From an uncultured Bacteroidota bacterium (GTDB taxonomy: Bacteria > Bacteroidota > Bacteroidia > JABEUT01), in NCBI GenBank assembly GCA_903916255.1, contig CAIWVW010000114.1, forward strand, positions 1-42,405: a stretch of DNA of 42,405 nucleotides, given 5' to 3'. A program made the position numbers and the translations under genes. Below are positions 1-9,420 of the stretch, in pieces. The number at the start of each line of letters is the position of its first letter. The first letter of the stretch is position 1. The notes below the pieces were generated by a model that had not been told where the DNA came from, made no database searches, and worked only from the letters and a program-made list of their open reading frames with translations.

Positions 1-4
1 CCAG

Positions 5-40
5 TCCTGTCATTCCGAGCGCAGTGAGGAATCTGGCTGT
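5..40 (+). repeat. Interspersed repeat, CATTCCGAGCG family
   Basis: The sequence GTCATTCCGAGCGCAGTGAG followed by GAATCT is one arm of a repeat that recurs in inverted orientation at the other end of the window (42344-42384) and in a relative at 22242-22319. It lies upstream of the efflux operon and has no coding content. Confidence 0.6.
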
Positions 41-117
41 TCCTTGTTTTTTCCACTTCATTTTTAATTATTTAAAAATATTTTCAAATAAAACTTCGGA
101 AACTAAAATAGTTTTCA

Positions 118-125
118 TAGTTTTG
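118..125 (+). promoter_or_regulatory. Candidate -7 box of the efflux operon
   Basis: TAGTTTTG fits the Bacteroidota TAnnTTTG box and sits 16 bp before the ATG at 142. A TTG at the usual -33 spacing is not evident, so the call rests on one box only. Confidence 0.4.
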
Positions 126-141
126 CGTCCTCGTTCAAACA

Positions 142-759
142 ATGAGTACTGAAGAACAAATATTAAAGGGAGCTGAAGAACTCTTTTTCCGCTACGGAAT
201 AAAGGGAATCACGATGGATGATGTGGCCAAGCACCTCTCCATGTCGAAGCGCACCATTTATGAAAAGTTCCCGCATAAGGAGGCCATCGTAGAAATTTTA
301 CTGAAAGAACATCTGAACAAACACGAAAGCAATTGCAAAAAATACCGCGATGCTTCATCGAATGCTATTGAAGAGATATTTATGATGTTGGCACCATTAA
401 AGGAGCTTTTTGAAACCATGAACCCAAGGCTGCTGTTTGAAATGAAAAAGTTTCATCCGAAAGCCTGGCAGGAGTTTGTAGATTTTAAACGCAATGCCTT
501 ATTGGAAAGCATGGTTGCCAATATGAAACGGGGCATTAAAGAAGGCCTTTACCGCGATGATATAGATGTGCACATACTGGCAGCCTTACGCATAGAAGAA
601 GTGGAACTTGCCTGGAACCCGGATGTGTTTCCACCTGCGGAGTTTAACCTGGCTAAGGTGCAAATATGTTTGCTGGAGCATTTCCTCTTCGGAATTACCA
701 ATATAAAAGGCCATCAGATTGCCGAAAAATTCAAGAAAAATTTAAACGTAGTGATATGA
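142..759 (+). CDS. TetR/AcrR family transcriptional regulator
   Basis: Probable repressor of the efflux operon that it heads. The N-terminal 50 residues are a typical TetR helix-turn-helix (ITMDDVAKHLSMSKRTIYEKF at about 23-43, with the characteristic IYEKFPHKEAI continuation), followed by a helical ligand-binding and dimerisation region with no recognisable ligand signature. The length of 205 aa is normal for the family. Its stop codon overlaps the next start in an ATGA junction (756-759), so it is translationally coupled to the TolC-like gene. Autoregulation of the pump operon in response to a pump substrate is inferred from context; the inducer cannot be read from the sequence. Confidence 0.88.
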   Translation: MSTEEQILKGAEELFFRYGIKGITMDDVAKHLSMSKRTIYEKFPHKEAIVEILLKEHLNKHESNCKKYRDASSNAIEEIFMMLAPLKELFETMNPRLLFEMKKFHPKAWQEFVDFKRNALLESMVANMKRGIKEGLYRDDIDVHILAALRIEEVELAWNPDVFPPAEFNLAKVQICLLEHFLFGITNIKGHQIAEKFKKNLNVVI

Positions 760-2111
760 GTAAAATAAAAACAAGTTTGTCGATTGTTCTGTTGCTTATG
801 GCGGTGCAGGTTTTCGCGCAGAAAAAATCGGACAGCATTTTTCATTTGTCGTTAAAGCAGAGTATTGATTATGCTTTGGCAAACCAGCCGAATATACGCA
901 ATGCCAAACTTGAAGAAAACAAAGCGGATGCCAAAGTGAAAGAAATTACCGGTATTGGCCTGCCCCAAATTACAGGCTCTATTACCGGGTTAGACTATCT
1001 TCAAATACCTACAACATTAATTCCCGGCGAATTTTTTGGCGGCCCTCCCGGCTCTTTCGAAGCTATTAAATTCGGTACGCAATATAACCTTACCGGCGAA
1101 TTGGACGGCTCGCAAATTCTTTTCGATGGAACATATTTGGTGGGTTTAAGGGCTTCAAAAATTTACAGAACGATGTCGGTTCAAAGCCTTACCCTTGCCA
1201 ATATACAAGCAATAGCGGCAGTTAAAAAGGCCTACTATGGGGTATTGGTGAACAACTGGAAATTGCAAATGACCATGGCGGATGCCAACCGTTTGAAAAA
1301 ACTGATGGATGAAACAGAACAAATGAATAAAGCGGGCTTCACCGAGAAACTGGATTATGACCGAATTAAAGTAAATTATAATAATTTAAAAACACTGCAA
1401 AGCACCATGGGCAAGGTGCTGACATTGAGTTACAAAATGCTGAAATTCCAAATGGGAATGCCTGTGAACGACAGCATTACATTAACAGACAGCCTCCAGT
1501 CCATTCCTATCAGCCCTACATTGGAAGCTGATACTTCTTTCAGGCCGACTAACCGTATTGAATATGCCATTGCACAAACCAATGTTTTCGGCAACCATGA
1601 ATTATTGAAAAAGGACCGCTTTGCCTATATGCCTAATCTGATTTTAATTGGTTCGGTAAACAGAGTGAACCAAGGCCAGACCACAGACTTTTTCAATGGT
1701 TCCCAACCCTGGTACCCGACGGCTATTGTAGGGTTGAAAATGAACATCCCTATTTTTGACGGGTTACAAAAAAACTACCGCATACAGCAGGATAAATACG
1801 GCCTTCAGGAAAGCGAATTGCAATTAAGCACTTTGAAAGAAAGCATTTCGCTGGAGATTGCCAACAGCATGACCAACCTGGAAAATGCGCTCGAAGATTT
1901 AAAAAATCAAAAAGAAAATATGGAACTGGCACAAAATGTGGAACACGATACTAAATTGAAATATGAAGCAGGAACCGGTTCCAACCTTGAGGTAGTGGAT
2001 GCCGAAACAGCACTTACGGAAGCCGAAACAAACTATTATAATGCCCTGTATAATGCCCTTACTGCAAAGGTTGATTATGACGAGGCTAAAGGAAATTTAA
2101 ATAATAAGTAA
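756..2111 (+). CDS. TolC-family outer membrane efflux protein
   Basis: Outer-membrane channel partner of the RND pump. The product is 451 aa with a signal peptide (MSKIKTSLSIVLLLMAVQVFA, cleavage near AQ at about 21-22), then two OEP-type repeats of long amphipathic helices, e.g. LSLKQSIDYALANQPNIRNAKLEE near the start and ESISLEIANSMTNLENALEDL plus GTGSNLEVVDAETALTEAE near the end, the latter being a hallmark of the family. An upstream ATG at 666 in the same frame would put coding sequence in the tetR gene and hide the signal peptide, so the start at 756 is preferred. The start overlaps the tetR stop by 4 bases. The adaptor gene follows after 23 bp. Confidence 0.92.
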   Translation: MSKIKTSLSIVLLLMAVQVFAQKKSDSIFHLSLKQSIDYALANQPNIRNAKLEENKADAKVKEITGIGLPQITGSITGLDYLQIPTTLIPGEFFGGPPGSFEAIKFGTQYNLTGELDGSQILFDGTYLVGLRASKIYRTMSVQSLTLANIQAIAAVKKAYYGVLVNNWKLQMTMADANRLKKLMDETEQMNKAGFTEKLDYDRIKVNYNNLKTLQSTMGKVLTLSYKMLKFQMGMPVNDSITLTDSLQSIPISPTLEADTSFRPTNRIEYAIAQTNVFGNHELLKKDRFAYMPNLILIGSVNRVNQGQTTDFFNGSQPWYPTAIVGLKMNIPIFDGLQKNYRIQQDKYGLQESELQLSTLKESISLEIANSMTNLENALEDLKNQKENMELAQNVEHDTKLKYEAGTGSNLEVVDAETALTEAETNYYNALYNALTAKVDYDEAKGNLNNK

Positions 2112-2134
2112 AATAAATAAATAATAACAGCTCT

Positions 2135-3253
2135 ATGAAAAAGCAACACATAGCCCTATTACTTTTAATGCTGGCAGCCGGATGTAAACCTACAGGCAAC
2201 AAGCTTGATGCCGACAAGGCAAAACTGGCTGAACTGAAAAAGCGGGACGGAGCCATAAGGGACAGCATTCAACTGATGGAGGACACCATTAAAGCCGAAG
2301 GCGGAAAAGAAGTCAAAACCATTAAGGTGGGCTTGCAAGTAGTTGCATTGCAACCTTTCAAGCATTATGTGGAAGTGCAGGCTTCCGTTTACGGGCAAGA
2401 TAACATCAATGTAAACGCTGAAATGCCGGGTGTTGTAAAAAGTATACTTGTAACCGAAGGAGACAAGGTTAGCAAAGGGCAGGTATTGGCTTCCATCGAT
2501 GATGCTGTTATTCAGCAAAACATTCAGGAAATACAAACTAATCTCGACCTTGCTAAAACATTGTATGAAAAGCAAAAAGGGTTGTGGGACCAAAAGATTG
2601 GTACCGAGGTGCAGTACCTGAGTGCAAAAAACAATTATGAATCAATGCAGAAAAGATTGGCAGGTGTTCAGCAACAGGCCGCCATGTCGCAAATTAAGTC
2701 GCCTATCGATGGTACCGTAGATGCCGTAAGTATTAAAGTAGGACAATCTGTAGGGCCGGGTTTGCCGACTATACAAGTAGTGAATAACGAACAACTGAAA
2801 GTAAGAGGTAATGTTACCGAAGCCTACATTTCCGATATTCATTTGGGCGATTCCTTGGTAGTAAGTTTCCCTGATTTGCATAAGGAAATTAAATCGGTGG
2901 CCAGTTATGTTTCCAGCGCTATTGATGTGGTTAACCGAACTTTTATGGTGGAAGTAAAGCTTCCGCAGGATGCAAATTACCACCCGAATATGATTGCCAT
3001 GATGAAGATTATCGACTATTCGAAACCATCTGCGACCGTTATTCCAATCAACCTTGTGCAAACAGACCCTACAGGTTCGTTCGTATATTTAGCGGTTGAC
3101 CAGAATGGAACTATGGTGGCGCAAAAAACATTGGTAACTGTAGGAAAAGTGTATAACGGAAACGCAGAAATAATCAGCGGGTTGAAAGCCGGAGACAAGC
3201 TTATCACCATTGGTTATGACGATTTGAATAACGGAGACGCAATAAGTTTATAA
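2135..3253 (+). CDS. RND efflux periplasmic adaptor (HlyD/AcrA family), lipoprotein
   Basis: Membrane fusion protein linking the inner-membrane pump to the outer-membrane channel. The N terminus is a lipoprotein signal (LLLMLAAGC, lipidated Cys17). It is followed by a short coiled coil (about 25-60), a biotinyl-lipoyl-like half (VNAEMPGVVKSILVTEGDKVSKGQVLASID, about 95-125), a helical hairpin, the second lipoyl half (MSQIKSPIDGTVDAVSIKVGQSVGPG) and beta-barrel and membrane-proximal domains ending at residue 372. Its length is normal for the family. It belongs to the TetR/TolC/adaptor/RND operon and is separated from the pump gene by 97 bp. Confidence 0.92.
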   Translation: MKKQHIALLLLMLAAGCKPTGNKLDADKAKLAELKKRDGAIRDSIQLMEDTIKAEGGKEVKTIKVGLQVVALQPFKHYVEVQASVYGQDNINVNAEMPGVVKSILVTEGDKVSKGQVLASIDDAVIQQNIQEIQTNLDLAKTLYEKQKGLWDQKIGTEVQYLSAKNNYESMQKRLAGVQQQAAMSQIKSPIDGTVDAVSIKVGQSVGPGLPTIQVVNNEQLKVRGNVTEAYISDIHLGDSLVVSFPDLHKEIKSVASYVSSAIDVVNRTFMVEVKLPQDANYHPNMIAMMKIIDYSKPSATVIPINLVQTDPTGSFVYLAVDQNGTMVAQKTLVTVGKVYNGNAEIISGLKAGDKLITIGYDDLNNGDAISL

Positions 3254-3258
3254 AGCAG

Positions 3259-3333
3259 AAAGTTTATTAAGTTCATAAAGTAAACCACCACTTTTATAAC
3301 TTCACAAACTTTATAACTTTAGAAACTTTAAAA
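3259..3333 (+). repeat. A+T-rich imperfect inverted repeat between adaptor and pump genes
   Basis: The arms 3260-3282 (AAAGTTTATTAAGTTCATAA and onward) and 3311-3332 (ACTTTATAACTTTAGAAAC and onward) are nearly complementary. The stem is A+T-rich with no U-tract of terminator type, so it may only modulate or separate expression within the operon, or be a degenerate repeat. Confidence 0.4.
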
Positions 3334-3350
3334 ATTTTATAATCTAATTT

Positions 3351-6300
3351 ATGAAAGATATTTTTAAAGAATTTAAGCCGAGCAGCTGGTCAATAGATAA
3401 CCGCACAAGCATTTTTGTGATAACGATTATCATTACCCTTGCGGGTATCATGTCATACTTCAGTATTGCCAAGGAAAAGTTTCCGGACATTGAAATTCCC
3501 ACCATTATTGTGCAAACCATTTATCCGGGAACATCTCCTTCGGACATGGAAAACCTGGTTACCCGCCATATTGAAAAAGAAATAAAAGCGGCATCGGGAG
3601 TGAAGAAAATCACGAGCCATTCCATTCAGGATTTTTCGTCCACGGTAGTGGAATTCAACACCGATGTAACGGTGGATGATGCGCGCCAAAAGGTGAAGGA
3701 CGCGGTTGACAAGGCAAAGCCCTACCTCCCTTCCGATATGCCAAACCCACCTTCGGTAACAGATATAAATTTTGCCGACATCCCAATTTTGAATGTTAAC
3801 TTATCCGGTGATTTTGATTTGGCGCGTTTGAAAAAGTATGCCGACGACATGAAGGATAAAATCGAGGGCTTGCCCGAAATTACCCGTGTGGATGAAGTAG
3901 GTGCGCTCGACAGGGAAATACAGATTAATGTGGACATGTATAAAATGCAGGCCGCAGAACTCACCATGACAGATATCGAGCGTTCCGTAGCATCCGAAAA
4001 CCTTGTAGTATCCGGCGGAACGGTTAATATGGGCAGCAAGGAGCGTTCACTTACCGTTTCGGGGCAGTTTACCAATATGGACCAAATCCGCAATTTGGTG
4101 TTACGCTCCATGAGTGGCGCTACCTTGTATTTGAAAGATATTGCAACCGTAAAAGACACGTTTGCCGATGCAAAAAGTTTTGCCCGGTTAGACAAGAAAA
4201 ATGTAATTTCCCTGAACATTATAAAGCGCAGCGGAACCAACCTGATTGATGCATCGGACAAGGTGCAGGATTTGGTGAAAACCATGCAAACGAATTCGTT
4301 TCCACCTAACCTGAATGTTACCATTACAGGTGACCAATCGGACCAGACAAGGCACACGCTGAAAGACCTTATCAATACAATCGTTATCGGTTTTATATTG
4401 GTAACTATTTTATTGACTTTTTTCATGGGGCCAACAAACGCATTGTTCGTAGGGCTTTCGGTTCCTTTATCCATGTGCGTGGCATTTATGGTGCTTCCGG
4501 GTATAGGTTATTCCATGAATATGATTGTGCTGTTTGCCTTTCTGCTCGGTTTGGGTATTGTGGTGGATGATGCTATTGTGGTAATTGAAAATACACACCG
4601 CATATTCGATAATGGAAAAGTTCCTATTGTACAAGCCGCCAAAGGTGCAGCCGGAGAGGTTTTCCTGCCGGTATTGGCAGGCACGCTCACCACACTTGCT
4701 CCATTTGTTCCGCTGGCATTTTGGGGTGGAATTATCGGTAAGTTTATGCACTACATGCCGGTTACACTCATCATTACACTGCTGGCATCACTGGTGGTGG
4801 CATATATTATTAACCCCGTGTTTGCGGTAACCTTCATGAAACCGCATAAGGAAGAAGATGCGCATAAAAAGGCGAAATGGACCAGGGGCCTTTCTATTGT
4901 CTCCATTATTTTTGTGGCGCTGGCGCTTATATTTTATGCTGCTGGCGTTAAGGGCTTAGGTAATTTTACCATCCTATTATTGCTGTTGCATATCATCTAC
5001 CGGTTCTTGCTGGTCGATTTTATTAAAAACTTCCAGACCAAAACATGGCCGGCTGTTCAAAACGCTTATGCGAAATTTATGCGCAGAAGCATTAAACATC
5101 CTGTGGTAATTATTTTCTCCACCATTACGGTATTCATCCTGTCAGTTGTTTTGATTACCAAACGAACACCCAACGTGGTTTTCTTCCCTTCAGGCGACCC
5201 GAATATGATTGATGTTTATGTCAACCTGCCGTTAGGAACGGACATACAATACACCGACTCTGTTACCCGTGTTTTGGAAGACAAGGTGTATAAAGTTATC
5301 GGGCACAACAACCCGATTGTGAAGTCGGTTATTACCAATGTGGCCATTGGCGCCACCGACCCGAGCGAATATGATTTCGGTACCTATTCCAACAAGAGTA
5401 AAATTGATATTGCCTTTGTAGATTATTCCTTGCGTAACGGTGTATCCACAGTGAAATATAAGGATACGCTGCAAAAAATTATGGTGGGTATTCCCGGCGT
5501 GGAAATTGCGGTGGACCAGGAAAAGAACGGGCCTCCTACCGGAAAGCCTATCAATATTGAAGTGCGCGGGGACGATTACAAAAGTTTGGTGAATGTTTCG
5601 CAGGGCTTATTACACTATCTCGATTCGCTGGATATTCCCGGAGTAGAAAAACTTAAATCGGATTTGCAAAAGAATAAACCCGAAATCGTTTTTGACATTG
5701 ACCGTGAACGCGCCAACTTTGAAGGTGTAAGTACCGGGCAAATAGGTTCGGAAGTGCGTACTGCTGTATATGGAAATGAAACATCCAAGTACCGCGACCT
5801 GAATGATGAATTCCCTATCATGCTCCGCTACCAGAAAGACCAGCGCGAGGATATAAACGCGCTTAAAAACCTCGACCTTACCTTCCGCGATATGAATATG
5901 GGCGGACGGATACGCCAAATCCCGATATCTTCTTTTGCCAATATTCATTATGGCAGAACATACGGTTCTATTATCCGCTTGAATGAAAAACCGGTTATCA
6001 CCATTTCATCCAATGTGCTGGGCGGATTTAATGCTAACAGCGTGGTTTCGCAGGTAACTGCCGCCATACATAATTACCATACTCCCACCGGAGTGGACGT
6101 GGAACTTACCGGCGAACAGCAGGACCAGAAAGAAACAGGCGCATTCCTCGGCAGAGCTTTGCTTATTGCAGTTGGGCTTATATTCATCATCCTTATTACG
6201 TTGTTTAATTCGGTAAGCAAACCATTCATAATCCTCACCGAAGTTGTTTTTTGTGTGGTAGGAATTATGCTGGGTTTCGGAATTACCAAAATGGATATGT

Positions 6301-7106
6301 CCATTGTAATGTGCGGTGTAGGCTTTATTGCATTGGCGGGTTTGGTGGTGCGTAATGGAATATTGCTGGTGGAATTTACCGACATGCTTATGGAGCAAGG
6401 CTATAAAGCCAAAGAAGCTGTTGTTGAAGCAGGACGCATCCGTATGACCCCGGTAATTTTAACTGCCATTGCCACTATTCTGGGCCTTATTCCGCTTGCT
6501 ATCGGGCTTAATATTGATTTTGGAACTTTGTTCAGCGAAGGGAATCCGCATATTTTCTTTGGCGGTGACAGCGTAGCTTTCTGGGGGCCTTTATCATGGA
6601 CCATGATTTTCGGATTGAGCTTTGCTGTTATCCTTACACTTGTATTAGTACCCGAATTATATTTCATTGTTGACTGGTTTAAACATTTCACCATGAAAGG
6701 CGGATACAAAGTTTGGCTGAAGAGTTTTACAGGCCACGGGATGTTTAAAAATCCTTTTTCCTTTAATGGAAGGATTAGAAGAACGGAATATTGGCTTTCA
6801 GCTATAATGAGCTGGATACTTCTTATCATAATCAATAACTCCCTTTTTGCACACCATACCCTAGCTTCTTCGGTGATTGGCACATTACTTGTTCTTATTC
6901 TGCTCTATTTTGGTTTTGCACAAGGAGCCAAGAGAAGCCATGACCTTGGTAAGAACGGATGGTGGCAATTGTTCCCCTTCTGGAACTGGCTTCTTTATGA
7001 CCAGGAAGGCGAATTGGTGGCCAACACCTATGGAGAATGCCCGAAAGAAATTGTTAAAGAAGCAACTCCATCCGGCAGCCCTGACATAATAGCAGCAACC
7101 GTTTAA
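3351..7106 (+). CDS. RND (HAE1/AcrB-type) efflux pump with C-terminal DUF805 domain
   Basis: Proton-driven inner-membrane exporter of the tripartite system. Residues 1 to about 1115 are a full RND transporter. TM1 lies near 20-35, the first large periplasmic loop follows, and TM4 contains GLGIVVDDAIVVIEN (about 400) with the paired acidic residues of the proton relay. The second TM block includes GFIALAGLVVRNGILLVEF (about 990-1005). An extra hydrophobic pair (LSIVSIIFVALALIFYAAG, about 515-535) lies before the second repeat. At about residue 1131 a separate domain begins: FSFNGRIRRTEYW, two or three hydrophobic segments and RSHDLGKNGWWQLFPF, the DUF805 signature. At 1251 aa it is about 200 residues longer than a usual AcrB-type pump. 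The fusion is continuous in one frame. The substrate is unknown. Confidence 0.92.
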   Translation: MKDIFKEFKPSSWSIDNRTSIFVITIIITLAGIMSYFSIAKEKFPDIEIPTIIVQTIYPGTSPSDMENLVTRHIEKEIKAASGVKKITSHSIQDFSSTVVEFNTDVTVDDARQKVKDAVDKAKPYLPSDMPNPPSVTDINFADIPILNVNLSGDFDLARLKKYADDMKDKIEGLPEITRVDEVGALDREIQINVDMYKMQAAELTMTDIERSVASENLVVSGGTVNMGSKERSLTVSGQFTNMDQIRNLVLRSMSGATLYLKDIATVKDTFADAKSFARLDKKNVISLNIIKRSGTNLIDASDKVQDLVKTMQTNSFPPNLNVTITGDQSDQTRHTLKDLINTIVIGFILVTILLTFFMGPTNALFVGLSVPLSMCVAFMVLPGIGYSMNMIVLFAFLLGLGIVVDDAIVVIENTHRIFDNGKVPIVQAAKGAAGEVFLPVLAGTLTTLAPFVPLAFWGGIIGKFMHYMPVTLIITLLASLVVAYIINPVFAVTFMKPHKEEDAHKKAKWTRGLSIVSIIFVALALIFYAAGVKGLGNFTILLLLLHIIYRFLLVDFIKNFQTKTWPAVQNAYAKFMRRSIKHPVVIIFSTITVFILSVVLITKRTPNVVFFPSGDPNMIDVYVNLPLGTDIQYTDSVTRVLEDKVYKVIGHNNPIVKSVITNVAIGATDPSEYDFGTYSNKSKIDIAFVDYSLRNGVSTVKYKDTLQKIMVGIPGVEIAVDQEKNGPPTGKPINIEVRGDDYKSLVNVSQGLLHYLDSLDIPGVEKLKSDLQKNKPEIVFDIDRERANFEGVSTGQIGSEVRTAVYGNETSKYRDLNDEFPIMLRYQKDQREDINALKNLDLTFRDMNMGGRIRQIPISSFANIHYGRTYGSIIRLNEKPVITISSNVLGGFNANSVVSQVTAAIHNYHTPTGVDVELTGEQQDQKETGAFLGRALLIAVGLIFIILITLFNSVSKPFIILTEVVFCVVGIMLGFGITKMDMSIVMCGVGFIALAGLVVRNGILLVEFTDMLMEQGYKAKEAVVEAGRIRMTPVILTAIATILGLIPLAIGLNIDFGTLFSEGNPHIFFGGDSVAFWGPLSWTMIFGLSFAVILTLVLVPELYFIVDWFKHFTMKGGYKVWLKSFTGHGMFKNPFSFNGRIRRTEYWLSAIMSWILLIIINNSLFAHHTLASSVIGTLLVLILLYFGFAQGAKRSHDLGKNGWWQLFPFWNWLLYDQEGELVANTYGECPKEIVKEATPSGSPDIIAATV

Positions 7107-7114
7107 GAACTGTT

Positions 7115-7666
7115 TTATTTTGGGCTTAACAGTGAATAAATAACGGTGTCCTTGAATTTCCCATCGTGAAAGTAGTCCTCTTTAAAGTGGGCTTCTTTCA
7201 CGAAGTGGTTTTTCTCTAATAAGGAATAAGAACCTTGATTAAAAGGGTCAATAATTGCGGCAATGGAGTGTAATTTCATCGTATTAAAGCCATAGTCAAG
7301 GATTGCGGTCAGGGCTTCTTGCATAATTCCTTTTCTCCAATAATCGGGATATAATTCATAGCCTACCTCGGCGCGGTCATGTTCTCTTTTAAGGTTCCAA
7401 ATGCAAATGGTGCCTATTACTTTGTTTTCATCTTTCAAGGTAATACCCCAAATAATAAATTCATTATTGGGTATTGCGGTGTCAGTTTTAGTGATGAAAG
7501 CATTGGCATCCTCCACCGATTGATAGGGCGCTCTTATTAAATAGTGGTTCACTCTTTTATCGGACCGCAGGCGGAAAAGTTCATGTATATCATCCCTTGT
7601 CATTCGTCGCAAAACGAGGCGGTCTGTGGTAAGCACAGGGAATGGAGTGAAATTCGGGGTGAGCAT
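7115..7666 (-). CDS. GNAT N-acetyltransferase, RimJ/RimL-like
   Basis: Predicted acetyl-CoA-dependent N-acetyltransferase. The opening FPVLTTDRLVLRRMTRDDIHELFRLR is the classic RimJ/RimL-type start. Motif A lies at GYELYPDYWRKGIMQEALTAIL (acetyl-CoA pyrophosphate loop), followed by the asparagine-rich IDPFNQGSYSLLEKNHFVKE. The ATG at 7666 is chosen because the family homology begins there; the frame is open up to an ATG at 7768, but the extra 34 residues look non-native. The stop lies 8 bp from the stop of the convergent RND gene. The target (ribosomal protein or small molecule) is not predictable. Confidence 0.85.
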   Translation of the reverse strand: MLTPNFTPFPVLTTDRLVLRRMTRDDIHELFRLRSDKRVNHYLIRAPYQSVEDANAFITKTDTAIPNNEFIIWGITLKDENKVIGTICIWNLKREHDRAEVGYELYPDYWRKGIMQEALTAILDYGFNTMKLHSIAAIIDPFNQGSYSLLEKNHFVKEAHFKEDYFHDGKFKDTVIYSLLSPK

Positions 7667-7833
7667 AGGTGTGTTTTGGTTGGCTAAAAATAAGGAATTA
7701 TTAAAGCGCAGCCATGTTAACATTTCAGGCCCCTTATAAAGTTTATTTCCCGCAAAGGCGGAAAGCAATACATGTCTTTTCTTAGCGTTCTTTGCGCCTC
7801 TGCGAGAAAAGGCTCTTGCAAGACTTCTGACTT

Positions 7834-8295
7834 CTAGTTCCCTCCCAGGATAGAAAGCGATTCTTTAATGGTGATGCGTTCCCCGTTTTTATACGCTACT
7901 ATGCAGGCATCTTCAAAACCGTTTTGAACCAGCTTTTCGCGGCATTGGTTAGCGGTGCCCAAATCTTTAAATTCGCCCATATAATAGCGGGTAAGGTCGC
8001 TGCTTTTCGCGGAATAAATTTTTCCATCCACGCCATTTACTTTTACCGATTCGATATCGATAGGATGTTGCAAAGCCAATATCTGAACACGGTAGGTAAT
8101 GTTTACAGGTACGGCGGTGCTTTCGGTAGTTTCTGCCGGGGGGGCAACTGCACGCACCGGAATCCAGCCCGATGAAACAGGTATGGCAGGAGCGCTCGAA
8201 TTATTGCGCAAACTATCTTTGGAAGCCAGAGCTATGCAAGGCAATAAAAGGATTAACCCAAGTAAACAGTTACGGTTAAAAATTGTGTTTTTCAT
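7834..8295 (-). CDS. Exported protein with SPOR-like domain
   Basis: 153 aa with a signal peptide (NCLLGLILLLPCIALASK, about 9-26), a short Pro/Ser/Ala-rich linker, and a C-terminal region from about 68 (YRVQILALQ, then YYMGEFKDLGTANQCREKLVQNGFEDACIVAYKNGERI). The pattern Y.VQ, then GxF...A...L...G..DA.IV, is that of SPOR/sporulation-related repeats, which bind denuded peptidoglycan glycans. The assignment is by pattern only and the domain is somewhat divergent. It is a single gene on the minus strand, divergent from the lipoprotein at 8579. Confidence 0.6.
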   Translation of the reverse strand: MKNTIFNRNCLLGLILLLPCIALASKDSLRNNSSAPAIPVSSGWIPVRAVAPPAETTESTAVPVNITYRVQILALQHPIDIESVKVNGVDGKIYSAKSSDLTRYYMGEFKDLGTANQCREKLVQNGFEDACIVAYKNGERITIKESLSILGGN

Positions 8296-8359
8296 ACTTC
8301 TATATTAATTTAGGTTGTGTCTTTTTTACAAAACTACCTACAATTAATACGGAGTATCC

Positions 8360-8384
8360 GTCCCGTTTCGGGATGTTATAAACA
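8360..8384. other. Small hairpin in the 283-bp divergent intergenic region
   Basis: Between the divergent genes at 8295 and 8579 the only structure seen is GTCCCGTTTCGGGAT, a 5-bp CCCGT/CGGGA-type hairpin. No convincing TAnnTTTG box was identified for either gene. Confidence 0.3.
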
Positions 8385-8578
8385 ATGGATTGTAGAAATC
8401 ATGGGCTTTTTCACTCACCTTTGTACCATAAACTTCCGCCTTAAAATGAGAATTAATTAACATTGTGTTCTGTATAAATGTATCTGTTCCAGTTTCCTAA
8501 ATATCAATAAAATGATTATTTTCGTGAAAGATTTTGCGTCCCTGATACGGGAGGTTTGTTCCAAAAACTGAGTGCACT

Positions 8579-9412
8579 ATGAAGAAACTAATGCTCTTAT
8601 TTCCGGTTATTCTTTTGTTGTGGTCGTGCAACAATATGAATAAAGATACGGTAGATTTTAAGGTTCAGTATAAGCCCGATTGTGTTTATAACCAAGTGAT
8701 GAACGAAAAAACCAAAATGGAATCGAAATTTGATGCCAGCCCGGCTATGCTTCAGGCCTTGAAAGATAAAGGAGTTGAAAACCCGACTAAAAAGCAAAAT
8801 GAGATGACCGTTCTGATTGCCCTTAAAACAGGCAGGCTCGGCCCGCAAAATACATTTCCTTTTGCAATGGAATATTTAAAAACAACCAGCAAAGACGGGC
8901 ATGTGGAAATACCCGACAGTTCTATATTTTACGGAGTAGATACGATTGGTAAAATACCTGTTATAGATTCCATGTCGTCGCCTAAAATGAGCGATTATAT
9001 GAAAAGGGCGCTCACATCGTCGGTGCAGAATTTGCTGCAGGAATCGTGCGGGCCGGAGAAAAACCTGAAAGTAGGAGAGCAATTTACCCGCGAATCTCCC
9101 ATGAATATGGACCTTGGCGGAATAAAACTGCAACTTACCATTACCACTACCTATAAACTGAAAAGTATTAATGCAGGTACCGCCGCATTTGATATTTCGC
9201 AAGTATATAATTTGAATTCCACCATTACCGACCATACTTTTAAAGCCGAAGGCGAGGGCAAAGGAAAGTTAGTGTATGATTTGAAAAATAATTATTACAG
9301 GGACTATACTGTGAATATGGTTTTAGGCATATCGATGGATATTGGTGGCCTGTATGCCGAAATAAATACGGAAAGCAACATTGATATTCAAACTACGCTA
9401 ACGCAAAATTGA
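8579..9412 (+). CDS. Lipoprotein of unknown function (DUF6263-like)
   Basis: 277 aa with a lipoprotein signal (LFPVILLLWSC, lipidated Cys17). The rest is soluble and beta-rich: YKPDCVYNQVMNEKTKMESKF near the start, a central FPFAMEYLKTT segment, and later strands such as LQLTITTTYKLKSINAGTAAFDISQVYNL and GEGKGKLVYDLKNNYYRDYTVNMVLGI. This arrangement resembles Bacteroidota lipoproteins grouped under DUF6263, but the family call is from memory and tentative. It is probably anchored in the outer membrane facing the periplasm. It is monocistronic and ends at a strong terminator shared with the convergent gene. Confidence 0.65.
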   Translation: MKKLMLLFPVILLLWSCNNMNKDTVDFKVQYKPDCVYNQVMNEKTKMESKFDASPAMLQALKDKGVENPTKKQNEMTVLIALKTGRLGPQNTFPFAMEYLKTTSKDGHVEIPDSSIFYGVDTIGKIPVIDSMSSPKMSDYMKRALTSSVQNLLQESCGPEKNLKVGEQFTRESPMNMDLGGIKLQLTITTTYKLKSINAGTAAFDISQVYNLNSTITDHTFKAEGEGKGKLVYDLKNNYYRDYTVNMVLGISMDIGGLYAEINTESNIDIQTTLTQN

Positions 9413-9420
9413 GCGTTAGG

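Noticed and set aside
666-755. Upstream start for the TolC-like gene
   Set aside because: It would hide the signal peptide and overlap tetR by 94 bp; the ATG at 756 gives a clean signal peptide and ATGA coupling.
3722-4474. Long antisense frame inside the RND gene
   Set aside because: Shadow of the coding frame; no family features, no promoter, and the RND frame is unambiguous.
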